Positions 43,401-54,840 of a stretch of 64,000 bases of DNA are shown piece by piece. Made by a program: the position numbers and the translations under genes. Within the stretch, counting starts at the first letter, position 1, and the number at the start of each line of letters is the position of its first letter. This DNA comes from Nectonema munidae (Eukaryota > Nematomorpha > Nectonematoida > Nectonematidae), in NCBI GenBank assembly GCA_030549495.1, contig JAUIRK010000459.1:62001-126000 (forward strand), read 5' to 3'. Under the pieces are notes generated by a model. The model did no database searches. It had not been told where the DNA came from and was given only the letters and a program-made list of their open reading frames with translations.

Positions 43401-45084
43401 TAATGGGCCATGCCCTAAGAGGAGTTAAGGAAGACTGCCTTAGTGTGAAGAGATGAAGGGTGTCTTTGAAAATTCAACTGAAAAAATGTAACAAGGACGT
43501 AATTGGTTGCAGCAATGACGCAATAAATCAAAAACGCAGTAAAATACATATATGAATTTTGGATATAAAAAAAAGTTACAATTCTTTAGCGATTATTCAG
43601 AAGTGGCAAAGATACGTTTGTTCCTTCCTAGATATAAGATAGATGCGAAAGTGGTGATGTCAGAATAACTTTCAATAATAAACAGAGGGAAAATTAAAAT
43701 TTGCGAAAACTCTTATAAGAAATGAAAGATGATTGAAAGCTACTCAATTTTGCTATTATATTTTCCAATATAAACATTTTTTCTAATTTTGCCTCCATTT
43801 TTTTTATAGTAAAATAAATTATATTCAATTAAAATGTATTTTTTATGGAAGTGAAAAATTCTTTGAAATGATGTATTTTAAAAGAGGCTTTTGAGAAAGG
43901 CTGGATTATTGAAACCGGCAATAAGTATTTTATCTTCTGATAAATTTGTCCAAAATTCATATTGTTTTAAAAATAGGAAAAAGTAAACAATTTTAGCAAC
44001 GTTTTTGACTTTTTAGTGATGAGTATCATAAATTTTGAGGCAAAAAAATGAGTGCCATTTTTTGTGACAAATAAGTCATTAGCAAAAATTACTAATAACT
44101 TAGAAAACTATAGATGTACAAACATTTCTAGAAAAAAAGGAATAACAAGTTCACCATCACTAATCAGGCATTGATTTTGTTTCCCAAAACTTGAGAGAGA
44201 GTTTTTTTAAAGAAAGAATATGAAAAAGTGAAAAGTTTAATCTAAAATTTTTATAAAAAAATTATAACCGAATAAAATTTAAATTAAAAATGTTAATTTT
44301 AAAATATGGGAATAAGTTTAGTGTATTTTAACTTAATACATGTCGGTTAATAATCTAGGAAAGCAGCTAATCCCACACTCTCCACATTTCAATAGTCAGG
44401 CAGTACTAAAAGCTTTTTAAACATAAATTAGATGATTTTTAGTTTTTGTTTCTTATTTTTACAACTTCGTCCGGGATACGCTTAAAAATGCATGACGTCA
44501 TGATAACGCAATTCATTACGTCTTCTTCTATCCAAGACATCATCATGCTGATTTAGCGCTTTGACGAGAAGAATTTTGAAGACTAATCGTCTGCTTTCTT
44601 TTTCAATGAAAATTTATATATTTATAGTAGACGATTTTCATTTGTTGGAACACTAGTGTCACATGGTTCTCAAAGGATAAACTCGTTAGAAAGCTCTATA
44701 TCCCAACACAGCATTGAAAATATCCTAAAGATTTTTTCACAATACAATATATTGGTTTGTTGTAGTGAGATATTTTACAAAATTTTTTTTATCCCCAATA
44801 TATTCCATCAATTTACCAATAACAAGTTTGATAATTTATAATTTATTATGTAGCTTGAAAGCAAATACTGGCTATTAACACATATTTAATTTACAAAAAA
44901 AAAATATAATGTTTATGTATAAATATATGCTAAAGAAACATGAAAACATAAACGTCACAAACTATTTTATATGGAAAATTTTAGGAAAAAAACTACAAGT
45001 TTGAGGGTTTGATAAAAGATTGTAAGAAAAAACTAAACAAGGAAAATGGGTGAAAATAACACCCATTTTCAACGTAGATAGTTA
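43401..45084. other. AT-rich intergenic DNA
   Basis: A decayed CGTCTGCTTT...GTAGACGATTT block at about 44585-44640 may be another CAGACGAT-family remnant. No gene recognised. Confidence 0.45.
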
Positions 45085-45300
45085 TAACCAGGGTTGCAGA
45101 TTCCGAGTCGGAGACTCTAAAGCTATAGGATTCGGATTCAGAATTTAAAAAAGTTTAATTCTTGTTAGCATATGGAGTGGCATTTATTAATTAGTCGAAG
45201 CATATTTTTAATTATTGGGATTTAGAGTCGGATTCATTTTTTTTTAAGAATTTCGATCCGAAGTCGGTTAGTTTCCTTTCAGCTCCCCAATTTAGGGTAT
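45085..45300. repeat. Eroded GAGTCGGAGTC-type repeat
   Basis: Begins CCAGGGTTGCAGATTCCGAG and contains several GAGTCGGA/GATTCGGA blocks, ending near GAAGTCGGTTAG. It resembles the termini of a hAT-type family with GGAGTCGGAGTC ends. Similar blocks occur near 5230-5480 and 43170-43210. Confidence 0.4.
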
Positions 45301-45344
45301 AACAATATTATTTTCAGCTATGGCATCCAAGGGAAGAAATCTTG

Positions 45345-45440
45345 GATAACTGGACAGAGGACAGGCACGACACAATCGTGAATCGAATCCAGAGCGCATG
45401 GATCAAGAGACTACACTTGCACCACTAAGCTATCTTGATA
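45345..45440 (-). mobile_element. tRNA-derived SINE head, family 2
   Basis: The minus strand has an A-box-like TAGCTTAGTGGTGCAAGTG and a B-box-like GGATTCGATTC with AGTCTCTTGATCCATGCGC between. The same arrangement (AGTCTTGATCC, then GGGTTCGATT) occurs at 62335-62412. Not a functional tRNA: the arms do not pair properly. Confidence 0.6.
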
Positions 45441-45931
45441 AGGAAATGATTACAGTGAAATGTCGATGTCTCGAAGTTCGAGGGGAACGGCCAAAAGGTT
45501 CGACACATCCGAAGTCGGAGCCATTTTGATGATGGACGACAATAGAGGAATCTCAGATTCCTTAGGGAAAAAGCGAACTGTCTTTTTTCTATACACTGTG
45601 TGGTACATATGTTATTTTTGAATAATATGTCAATTGAAAGAAAAAAGAAATATTTTTTATTATAAAAACATAAATATATACCACACATTATTAATTCTTA
45701 TCGTGAAAAAATCGTGCATCTGTTTGTTTTTAGCTTTTGCTCTTTTTATTGTCGACAAAATTTTCAAGTATAATCAAATGTGAGAATATTTAAAAATCTT
45801 GTGCAGCAGAAGCCGTGGGAGGGGTGGAAATGTCACCAGAAGAATCTTCGTCCTCGATATTAGAGTGAGCGATACTAGGATTGAGTTTATCTGTGATTGT
45901 CTTTACAATTAGTATGTTAGTTGTTCTGTTG

Positions 45932-46159
45932 TTACAATGTCTTGATCGATGGAGACGTAGTCAGTAAATGAGACTGGTAAGTCGTCTTAGGGATCATCAT
46001 CAGTGGATAGTCGTAGATTTGGCGAAACCAGTGTTTGAAGCAGTTGGAAATGGTACTGGGGGTGACTGAAGACCAGGCCCGTTGCAGTAGATGAAGACCG
46101 TCAAAGACATTGATGTTTATGAAGTCGCTGTCGCTATCCATAGATGTAATGACTGTCAA
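45932..46159 (-). pseudogene. Tigger transposase C-terminal remnant
   Basis: 75-aa open frame containing VFDGLHLLQRAWSSVTPSTI and SNCFKHW. Tigger/pogo transposases end with a comparable block (DALHxxxxAWxxVxPxTIxNCFRHAGF). It is too short to be active and belongs to the surrounding element. Confidence 0.7.
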
Positions 46160-46699
46160 CGAGTACCCGTCTGTAGTGAATTTTGATGATACCCTAGTTC
46201 ATTGGTTGGGTGCGCCATGTGGTGTTTGGAGGAAGAAAGAAAAGTTTGATATTGGTGAGCTGTGTCGTTGGATATTATGTTTTTTAAGAGATCTGTCGAA
46301 ATTCTTTAGTCAATCACACAAGATCGTTGACGTCATCAGGGCCTTCTTACTTACTGTGTAGTCTGGGTAAGGACTTAACCCTATTAGTGCTGGGGGCGTA
46401 AAACGCCCCCTAAAAATTAATTGTAGAAAATTGGCTGAATCATATCCCTTCAAATTTTGTGACTTTTCTTAAAATCGCTAGCTGCATCTTTTGAAACCAT
46501 TTTCATGGTAGTTGATGGACCCTTTCATGTCAAAAGCTGTCAATCAACATCAAAAATTAAAATTTTTCAGAAAATTTTTGACATTATCTGTACTTAACCT
46601 TATAACTTAGGATCTATATTATATAAAACCTTGAAAATTTATAATTATATACAGTTTGGAACGCATAACACTTTATATATTTAATTTTTTCAATAATCA

Positions 46700-47560
46700 T
46701 GGCTACTTTTTAGAAAATGTCAATCAAAATTTTGATTGATCAAAAATATATCTAATAAAATATACCTTCAAATTTTACATAAAATATATGTTTTTATACT
46801 AAATTGGTCATGTTGTTTTCATTTCTGGACTCATTTTTTACATTTAGGATTTGAAAATACCTATAAGTTTTAATCAAATTTGCAGTTTACTTCTGAAAAA
46901 GGTCTCCAAAAACATTTCTTCAAATTTTACATAAAATATATGTGTTATACTAAATCGGTCATGCTGGTTTCATTTCTAGACTCATTTTTTACGTTTAGGA
47001 TGTGAAAATACCTATAAGTGTTAATCAAATTTGCGGTTTACTTCTAAAAATTGTCTCCAAAAATATTCATTCAAATTTTACAATTAAATATGTTTTTATA
47101 CCCAATCAACCATCGTAGTTTCATTTATGGACTCAATTTTTGCAGTTTGAATTTGAAAATACCTATAAGTATCAATCAAATTTGCGTTTAGTTCAAAAAT
47201 TTGTTTCCAAAAATATTGATTCAAATTTTACATGAAATATATGTTTTTATAACAAATAGATCATGATGATTTCATTTCTGAACAGTTTTCGCATTTAGAG
47301 GTTTTACTGCTAGTGTCAATCAAATTTGCGGTTTATGTCTGAAAACTATATCCCAAAATATTCTCTCTAATTTTACATGAAATATATGTTTTTATACCAA
47401 TTCGACCATGATCATTTTTATTTCTGAAATCATTTTTTGCATTTAGAGGTTTTAAATGTCTGAAAGTGTCAATCAAATGTTCGATTTACGTCTAATGTCT
47501 ACAGAATTATTTTTGAAATTTAAATAAAATATCTGAAAGCTTCAATCAGATTTGCGGTTT
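46700..47560. repeat. 152-bp tandem array inside the piggyBac-like element
   Basis: The block CAAATTTTACATAAAATATA recurs near 46770, 46921, 47074, 47221 and 47366, followed each time by ATGTTTTTATAC and a TTTCATTTCTG segment. There are about five to six units, with a last decayed one. Copy 1 holds two units (31266-31440). Confidence 0.75.
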
Positions 47561-47946
47561 ACTTCTATTTCAAAAAAATAAAATATCTGTTTTATACCAA
47601 ATCGACTATGTTTATTTTATTGCTGTACTGGATTTTGGATAATACGGTTAAAAAATATCTCGAAATGGCAATTGAATTAGTAATGTATGCCTGAAAATCA
47701 ATTCTGTAAAAAATTTTCAAAATATCGCTGCATATTAGGTATATAGTAAAAAGAAACTTTTTTTTCTATATTTTGGCTTATAATACTTTCTACAATCATC
47801 TTGAGTATGAAATATTTATTTAAAAAAAACAAAACGTATTATAAAATCTTTTGAAAATTTGTATGAGAGAAGGAACCAAGTTGAAAACTAATTGAAAAGA
47901 GAACAGGTGATTAAAACTAATAATTAAAAAAAATATGTATATTGAC

Positions 47947-48470
47947 CAGAGGCGTAGCTAGTGGGGGGCGCCAGGGGCGGTCCGCCCCGGGCGGCAGATT
48001 TTAAGGGGCGGCATTTTGTCCTAAGGTCATTTGTTAAAATATTCCATTTAATTTTTAGTTTAAATTTTCTGTTCAATTTAATCGATTCCAGTTTTTTGTG
48101 ATTGTTTTAATTTTAGTGGAGGGGGTCAAAAAGGCACTCCCCCCCCCGTCACTGATAGGGTTAAGGGGTCCAAATTTTAGTATAAAAGTTGCAATCAAAT
48201 CTGAGCTCTTTTTTGGCTTACAACGATTTATTTATTAATAAAAAAAATGGAAAAAATTTATTATTAGAGGAAAAATTGTCATTCAAGCTTAGTTCTAATA
48301 TACATTAGTAAAAAAGAAACATTGTTTTAATAATATTTTTGTAATATAAGCTTTTTTGAGAATTTGAGTTTATTCTTTACTATATATTGGGAGCTTTTGA
48401 AACTCAACGTCATAAAGGGTGGCAGATTTTACAACCGCCCCGGGCGGCAAAAGTGTTAGCTACGCCTCTG
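47947..48470 (+). mobile_element. hAT non-autonomous element A, 524 bp
   Basis: Bounded by CAGAGGCGTAGCTA and its inverse TAGCTACGCCTCTG. The flanks ATATTGAC and ATCTTGAC are an 8-bp duplication with one change. The piggyBac-like copy 1 reads AAGAATCTTGACTAAAT at the equivalent place (about 32250), giving the empty site. The interior holds a poly-C stretch and a TTAACCC-type block shared with element B. Confidence 0.9.
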
Positions 48471-48852
48471 ATCTTGACTAAATGGAAGATCTACCATGTT
48501 CTAATGAACTAGGAAGTGGTTTAATTATATATTAGGTGCTTCAAAAAAGATTTTGACTGTATAAAGAAGTTCCTCTTTTACAAATCAAAAATATTTAAAT
48601 CTATAGCTTATCATCTAGAATTACAATTAACATTTAGCTAAGATGGGTAGAAAATCTGAAAATTTAGAATAGGTCAGATTTATCAAAAATGGCACAGATG
48701 CCAATATGTTAGAATTTAATCACTATCAAAATATTTTTAATTTAAATTGAATTTGTCTATATTTTTCCTTTTACGTCAAAGAGATAATTTTTTAGATGAA
48801 GAACGTGGAGAACTTTTTGTAATTGAACAATGAACATCACGAATGATTCATC

Positions 48853-49354
48853 CAGAGGCGTAGCTAACACTTTTGCCGCCCGGGGCGGTTGTAAAATCTG
48901 CCGCCCTTTATGACGTTGAGTTTCAAAAGCCTCCAAATCAAGTCCGTAGGCTAACGGTCAGGCGAAGACTTGATTGAAGTTAGGGTCTTCAAAGTAGACG
49001 GCTGGGGTCAGAAATAATTTTAAAGGAGTCATTGAGAGAGCTCATCTTGTTAACAATTTTAACTAACAATAAAAGTAAAAAATTAGATGTAATTACAAAA
49101 TAAACTGCGGTTTCTATACACCTCATAGCCTTAACCCTATTAGTGACGGGGGGGGGGGGGGGGAGTGCCCTTTTGACCCCCTCCACTAAAATTAAAACAG
49201 TCACAAAAAACTGGAATCGATTAAATTGAACAGAAAATTTAAACTAAAAATTAAATGGAATATTTTAACAATTGACCTTAGGACAAAATGCCGCCCCTTA
49301 AAATCTGCCGCCCGGGGCGGACCGCCACTGGCGCCCCCACTAGCTACGCCTCTG
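48853..49354 (-). mobile_element. hAT non-autonomous element B, 502 bp, inverted
   Basis: Same family as element A but in the opposite orientation: it begins CAGAGGCGTAGCTAACAC and ends CACTAGCTACGCCTCTG. Exact 8-bp duplications GATTCATC flank it (48845-48852, 49355-49362). Copy 1 of the host repeat has the unfilled GATTTCATTAG at about 32510. It shares the outer 100-200 bp with A and differs in the middle. A run of about 17 G lies near 49148-49164. Confidence 0.92.
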
Positions 49355-50099
49355 GATTCATCAGAAAAAAAACCTTTGAAATGAGATTGGTTGACAAATA
49401 TTCAGGCCTGATAATAAAATACACGATACTGATAAAAAAAAAGTCATCAAGAAGATTCTTTAATCAGAATGCTTTGAGAGAGGAAAACTAATTTTATCCT
49501 TATAAAAAAATTTTTCGAACACACATTGAAGAATATAAATTTTTAATGAAAAAAGAGCTACCAAGAAAGGATCATCATGGAATGAATAGCAAAATGACAT
49601 ACTGTAAATTATAATATGACGTAGAGAGCCGATAACGAATTTGTAGCCAAAAAGATGGAGGTCCTATCGAGTTACATAAGTTACTGTAGAATGAAATGTT
49701 TTGAGTGAATTAAACACCTAAAGTTGGTTTATTAAATAAATTAAGAAAATAATTACCAGAGAAATACTGCAGGTAGAAGTTATGCTTATATATTTGACAT
49801 TGATTTACAGGTTTAATCGATTTTTTGACAGGTTTTATTGATTTCATAAAAAAATAAAAATTACCATTAAATTCTACATACTTGAAATGTATAAAATCTT
49901 TTTATAATAAAAATTTTAATTTTGACATGGGCTGTCATATTTAAATTATTTTGTCTGGTTTGACTAATTTTTATAATAAAAAAAGGAATATAACCAGTAA
50001 ACACAGCCTACCTAAAAATGGGCATGTGTGTAAAAAACTTTATATAATTATATTCTCATAACCTGTACGGTTGAACGCGGGTAGACAACTTGCGTGTTA

Positions 50100-50323
50100 T
50101 CTCCAACCCGTATATTACGATGATTCTTCTCCAACCTGTATTCTACGATGATTCATCTCCAAACTATATACTAGAATGATTCATCTCCAACCTGTATACT
50201 ACGATGATTCATCTCTAATCTGTATACTACAATGATTCATCTCCAACCTGTATACTACGATGATTCATCTCCAACCTGTATACTACGATGATTCATCTTC
50301 AACCTGTATACTACGATGGTTTC
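50100..50323. repeat. 28-bp minisatellite, 8 units
   Basis: The unit TCTCCAACCTGTATACTACG followed by ATGATTCA repeats eight times with few changes. It lies inside the right part of the piggyBac-like copy 2 and is absent from copy 1. There are no spacers between units, so it is not a CRISPR. Confidence 0.9.
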
Positions 50324-50429
50324 TATTCCATGTACAAATAACTAGGGAGACAATGTTCAACTTTCTGTTCACATTCTGCTAGATGTAAGATTTGATATTT
50401 ATATAATTATTCGGAAAAGATGTTTCTTT

Positions 50430-50820
50430 TTGGGATAAATCAATTTTTTGACAGTTTTGATTGATTTTCATAAATAATGAATATCACCATTGAATTACGC
50501 ATGCTTAAAAATGGGTATATTGTAAAAAACTTTATATTATTAATTAGATAAAAAGTTTCTTTTTAAGATGAGCTGTCACATTTAGATCAATTTTTTGACA
50601 GGTTTGATTGATTTTCATAAAAAAATGAATATCACCACTGAATTCAGCATATTTGAAAATGGGTATACATGTGTAAAAAACTTTATATAATTATTTAGAT
50701 AAAAAGTTACTTTTTGAGATGAGCTGTCACATTTAGATCAATTTTTTGACAGGTTTGATTGATTTCATAAAAAATGGACATCACCACTGAATTCAGAATA
50801 GTTGAAATAGATATGTAAAT
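50430..50820. repeat. 145-bp tandem repeats, right part of the piggyBac-like element
   Basis: The block GACAGGTTTGATTGATTTTC, then AATATCACCACTGAATTC and TATATAATTATTTAGATAAA, recurs about three times here; degenerate units lie further left from about 49800. Copy 1 keeps one or two (33060-33215). Confidence 0.7.
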
Positions 50821-51420
50821 TAAAAATATTTATAAAAACTTAAGGAGGACACGTCTTCTACATCAGATGACTGACAGAGTCGCATGCATTTACAACTGAG
50901 AGAAGTAGTCTCATAAAATTCTTTGATCTTTGTCGATGACTTTATCCATGTAGAAAAAGTGTTGAGAGGCACATCAAAATCTTTAGCGATTTATTTTTTT
51001 TTTATCCCTTTTCAACTTTAAGAATAGCTTGGTACTTCGTCTCAATCTTGTGTACAGCGAGTTTTCTTTTCACGGAGGCAATATTTTGAAATAACGTCTA
51101 TGTCCAGGCTAGAACTGTCACTAGAAATAAATCGTGTAATCATTGGGATAATGATGTTAAAGCTATCGCGTTGATCACAAACTTACAGTTCTCTTTATTG
51201 CCTTGTGATTGTGTCTTTTTATCTCAAAGTCAAAGAAATGAGTGACACTTCGAGACAAATGGAGTAATTAAGACCAATTAGACTTCGAGGGGACGTCAGA
51301 TTAACTTCGACACAACCGAATATTCGACAACCAGAGCTTTTTACATCTAAATATGGCTTTGGGACCGGGACTTCGAAACAACTGAATGTTCGACTTATCG
51401 GACTTCGAGATTTCACTGTA

Positions 51421-52379
51421 TTATCAAAATTAAGAGTGAAATGGAGGATAACACCAAGGTATTTGCGGTAATATTATTAGATGTGACCTAATTTCAATAG
51501 ATTAATTTTATAATAATTTATAATTCTACACTGCTATAAAGTAAATAAAAAATATTAGCAAAGTAATTTTTCTCTCTAATTTCATTTTACAATAGTTATC
51601 CAGAGATTTTTGTAAAAATTGCAAAAGTTTAAGTAATATCACCAAATTAAAAAAAACCAGCTTACTATGAAAAAATCTGAATAAAATTAATTAAAACAAA
51701 AAAAAAAATGTGAATTCAGAACTATGAACTTTTTGTAAAAACCTCACACTTTATCCTATTCATATGAGGTTCCACGAGAAGGGACACTTATATTTTTAAA
51801 AAGTTGCAAGCACGATAATAATTATATTGACTTACATTTCTTTATGATTTGAAAATAATTAGCATTGGTTTGAAGTCTTGTAACCAGCTTTTGAAATGCT
51901 GTTCAAAATTTGTCTCTACACGAAAATAGCTTGAAGGAAAACTAAATCTTTAAATAGTATTTTTTATTTGTTCATATTCTAGTGAAATATACAAAATTTG
52001 TAGTTGTATTATTATTACTTACAGGATTTCAAATTAAAAAGAATTTATATTCAGAGTGCATAAAACTTCTACTAATTATTGTTATTTTGTCCTTATTGAT
52101 AGTTGAAAACTTTAAATTTGGATACAACCCGTCCAATATAACTTTATTTCATTAAGAAAAATATTAAACTATATTTGAATTTTTTTAGAAAAGATAAAAA
52201 AAAGTCTTGAATCAGATAGGACCGATTAAAAAGATACGTTTCTGGTATATAAAATATATAATAAATGGAATAACTAATTTACAATAAGATCTAAAATTTA
52301 ATTTAATATTTCAAATATATAACCCAAAATGATCACTAATCATACCTGGATCTACTGCTGAAATTTGGAATAAAGAAAA
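51421..52379. other. AT-rich intergenic DNA
   Basis: No gene or bounded repeat recognised. Confidence 0.5.
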
Positions 52380-52385
52380 TTTATT
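52380..52385 (-). terminator. Polyadenylation signal of the Spot14-family gene
   Basis: AATAAA on the minus strand, 46 bp after the stop codon. Confidence 0.6.
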
Positions 52386-52430
52386 TACTCAAAAAGAACA
52401 AACAAAAAAGACCCCAACACGAAGTAGATA

Positions 52431-52901
52431 TTATAAAAATAGATTAGGATTCTTGTTCTTTTTCAGTAATACTTCATTTTCTAAGACTTCGCTTCCAACT
52501 AAATTTAAATAATTTTTGACTAGAATATTTGCTTTACTCTCCATTTGAGCTAGAATTTTGCTAATGGATTGTATGTGACTTCTAATTTCCGAAGACAAAG
52601 TAATTGTTTCGTTTTCTTCATCTGAAAAGGAAGTTTTTTCAGGCAAATCAAAAGTCTTATATGATTGCCTCATTTCAAGCTCATTTTTTATATTGTTTAA
52701 AAGACAGTAAGTATCATATAGAGACTTAGAGGAGCAATCCTTTTCATAATTTTCTTCTAGGTCTTTTAATCTATTTGGAACCATAATAATGTTTTCCATT
52801 TGATTCATTAAATCCAAAAAACTTTGAATTGAATTAACAAAACTATTAGAATACAGAAATGATTGATTTCTTTTAAAATTATAGGATTGAACAGACTCCA
52901 T
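52431..52901 (-). CDS. Spot14/MID1IP1-family protein, single exon
   Basis: 156 aa, within the family range as I recall it (human THRSP about 146, MID1IP1 about 183). The N-terminal block has FVNSIQSFLDLMNQMENIIM then VPNRLKDL, matching the family pattern in which a helix ends in T-VMVPSLLRD. The middle has LYDTYCLLNNIKNELEMRQ (family MYxxYxxLKxIRNDIE). The end has IQSISKILAQMESKANILVK then NYLNLVG (family LxxVLxxLTxKANxLTxRYKxEIG). An acidic linker (SDEENETI) separates the parts. In mammals these small helical proteins bind acetyl-CoA carboxylase and promote its polymerisation, raising lipid synthesis; a similar role is inferred. An in-frame TAA lies 21 bp upstream of the ATG. No introns. Assignment is from motif order, without alignment. 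Confidence 0.8.
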   Translation of the reverse strand: MESVQSYNFKRNQSFLYSNSFVNSIQSFLDLMNQMENIIMVPNRLKDLEENYEKDCSSKSLYDTYCLLNNIKNELEMRQSYKTFDLPEKTSFSDEENETITLSSEIRSHIQSISKILAQMESKANILVKNYLNLVGSEVLENEVLLKKNKNPNLFL

Positions 52902-54840
52902 GCTCTTTTGACAAAAAAATTACAAAGAGAACAGTATGATAATTTAAAAAAATATAAATTACAGTGCAACGGGAAATTATACTAAAAAATAAAAATTAAA
53001 AAAATATAAAAATTAATATTTATATAAAAATAAGTAATTATTCTTTAATTAAGAGTATATTTAAACTTATCTTAGTATGAATTTTATTGAGATAAATTTT
53101 TATTACAACTTAGGTTATTTACTCAAAAATTTTAAACAATAAGAAAGATTAGTTTTTGTTTTACTTAATAATACAGTTATTCTTGATAAAGAATATAGAA
53201 CACAACACATAAGTTAAATATATTATAACATATCATGATTATTTATATATTTATTTTTACTTTACTTTTATAACAAATTTCCCCAATACACAATCTATTA
53301 CAATAAAGATTTTGAAAATGTATAAAAATTAATTAGTAGGAGACAAAAATAGTAGGATAATTAAATATATGAGGTTGGAAAACTATTAACTGCAAAGAAG
53401 GTCTAAAATGTTAATTCAAATGTTGAAAAAACAAACTTTTCTGTAACATTGTATAGGTTGGTTAGAGCATTATGGAGTACGAAGTGGAACAATAGAATTT
53501 TCAATGATGGCTTTACACAGATTTATAAAGACTGCGTACGAACGATGATCAATCATGGATAAAGTCTTGTGCACACCTTAAGTTGTTGGATTTGGCAATG
53601 ATGTTACATATATTTTTATCAAATATGTATATCCATTAATGGGCAAAAAGTTAGAATATGTATGGTGGTTTGTGAGCCTGTTTGACAGAAACATTGTTAG
53701 GCCACTTCATTAAATAGTATGTGTTTAAGAAAGAGTTAAGTAGATTATTCTAGTTAAAGAGACTCATAATTAGGACTTCAGTTCCTCGCTTGACATTGTA
53801 AGGTATATTAAAGGGTTTAGTAAAGATTGATGGAACAAGTGCCCTAGCATTAACTTTCTCTTGATTTATTACGTATTTTTGTAATAGGGATTCAGTGAAT
53901 TTTGTAAATAGCTCTTTGTTGTAGAAAATAGCTTGATGCAAATTAATGTAATATTTTTTGCATTATTCTTACTGATTAGATGGATTTCAATGTCGGAAAA
54001 GTAATCTTGTAAGTATTGAATTTCCTACTTTAAATACTTTTTGTGTAGCTTTGATGAAAGGTATGGTTTTGTTTCTTAGGTCTATGTTGTCACAAATGAA
54101 TTTAAAATAGTGATTAGCTAGGTTTTTATGTTTGTGAAGTAATGTTTGGAGCACAGAACTTGATATATTTTATTAAAAATAGATGCGACAAGTGTTTTAC
54201 ATATTTTTTACCATACTTTATTAAATTTGACGACGTTTTTGCTTGTCATTCATACTTCAGAACAGTAATGAATCACTGAAAAGATAAGAATATTTATAAG
54301 GCAAGTCAATAAGCTTTGGTTTAAACCCTAGTTACGATTTGAGAATTGGAAATTGTATTGAGCTTTTCTGATAACAAAAGTATTAGTGTTGAAAGATAAA
54401 AATGAAGTTTTTTTTTGTCAATAATGATTCCTTTAACCTTCGATGACTCAGTAAAACAGATTTTTAGGAGCAAGCTGTATGTATTTTGGTAATAACGCTT
54501 TTCGGTCGTTGCAAAAACAGATTATTTGGCCGACGTTACAGTTAACAATGAGACGCTATTCTGGTGTTCATTCAAAGATATATTCACGTCCGAGGCGTAC
54601 CAAGAAATTTTTTCTAATTAATTTTAAAAAGTTTTAACTATTTCAAAAACTTATAAGTTATTGTAAGAGCAATTCTTACAACACCAAAAAATGAGATCTT
54701 TATTACTGGAAAAGAAAAAGTTTGACTAACAACAAATAAGAAAATTTTTTTCTAAAATTTATATAATTTTGCAAAAGGTTTTTAACTTGAAAAACAAAAA
54801 AGTAAGAAATTGATGATTTCTTTAAAATGTAAGTCTTCTT
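52902..54840. other. AT-rich DNA with unassigned coding-like pieces
   Basis: The minus strand at 53750-53941 and 54010-54160 reads as protein-like (NQEKVNARALVPSIFTKPFN; FICDNIDLRNKTIPFIKAT) and may belong to the LINE or another decayed element on the same strand further right. I could not identify a domain. Confidence 0.4.

Larger units (their letters stand above)
46380..50839 (+). mobile_element. piggyBac-like non-autonomous element, copy 2, with two nested hATs
   Basis: The left end CCCTATTAGTGCTGGGGGCG follows an intact TTAA (46376-46379). The right boundary is placed at the TTAA at 50840-50843, but the expected CCAGCACTAAT end is missing, so the right terminus is deleted or decayed. The body aligns with copy 1 (30922-33340): the opening 300 bp, a 152-bp tandem array (about six units, against two in copy 1), the GGAAGATCTACCATGTT region and the final 145-bp repeats. 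Excluding the two hAT insertions it is about 3.4 kb. No transposase is seen. It is inserted in the Tigger element. Confidence 0.75.
45453..51418 (-). mobile_element. Tigger/pogo element, about 6 kb including nested insertions
   Basis: The ends CAGTGAAATGTCGATGTCTC (left) and the inverted CAGTGAAATCTCGAAGTCC (right) are flanked by TA (45451-45452, 51419-51420). Transposase remnants lie on the minus strand. Near the right end (about 50900-51090) is an N-terminal HTH block with KRKLAVHKIETKYQAILKVE. Near the left end (45932-46159) is a C-terminal block with INVFDGLHLLQRAWSSVTPS. The DDE core between them has been lost, and the interior is occupied by the piggyBac-like element 46380-50839. Without that the Tigger would be about 1.5 kb. 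Confidence 0.75.

Noticed and set aside
45360-45437. Possible minus-strand tRNA gene
   Set aside because: Box-like motifs only; the related copy at 62335 and poor stems indicate a SINE.
50100-50323. CRISPR-like array
   Set aside because: The 28-bp units are directly adjacent with no spacers, in animal nuclear DNA inside a transposon.
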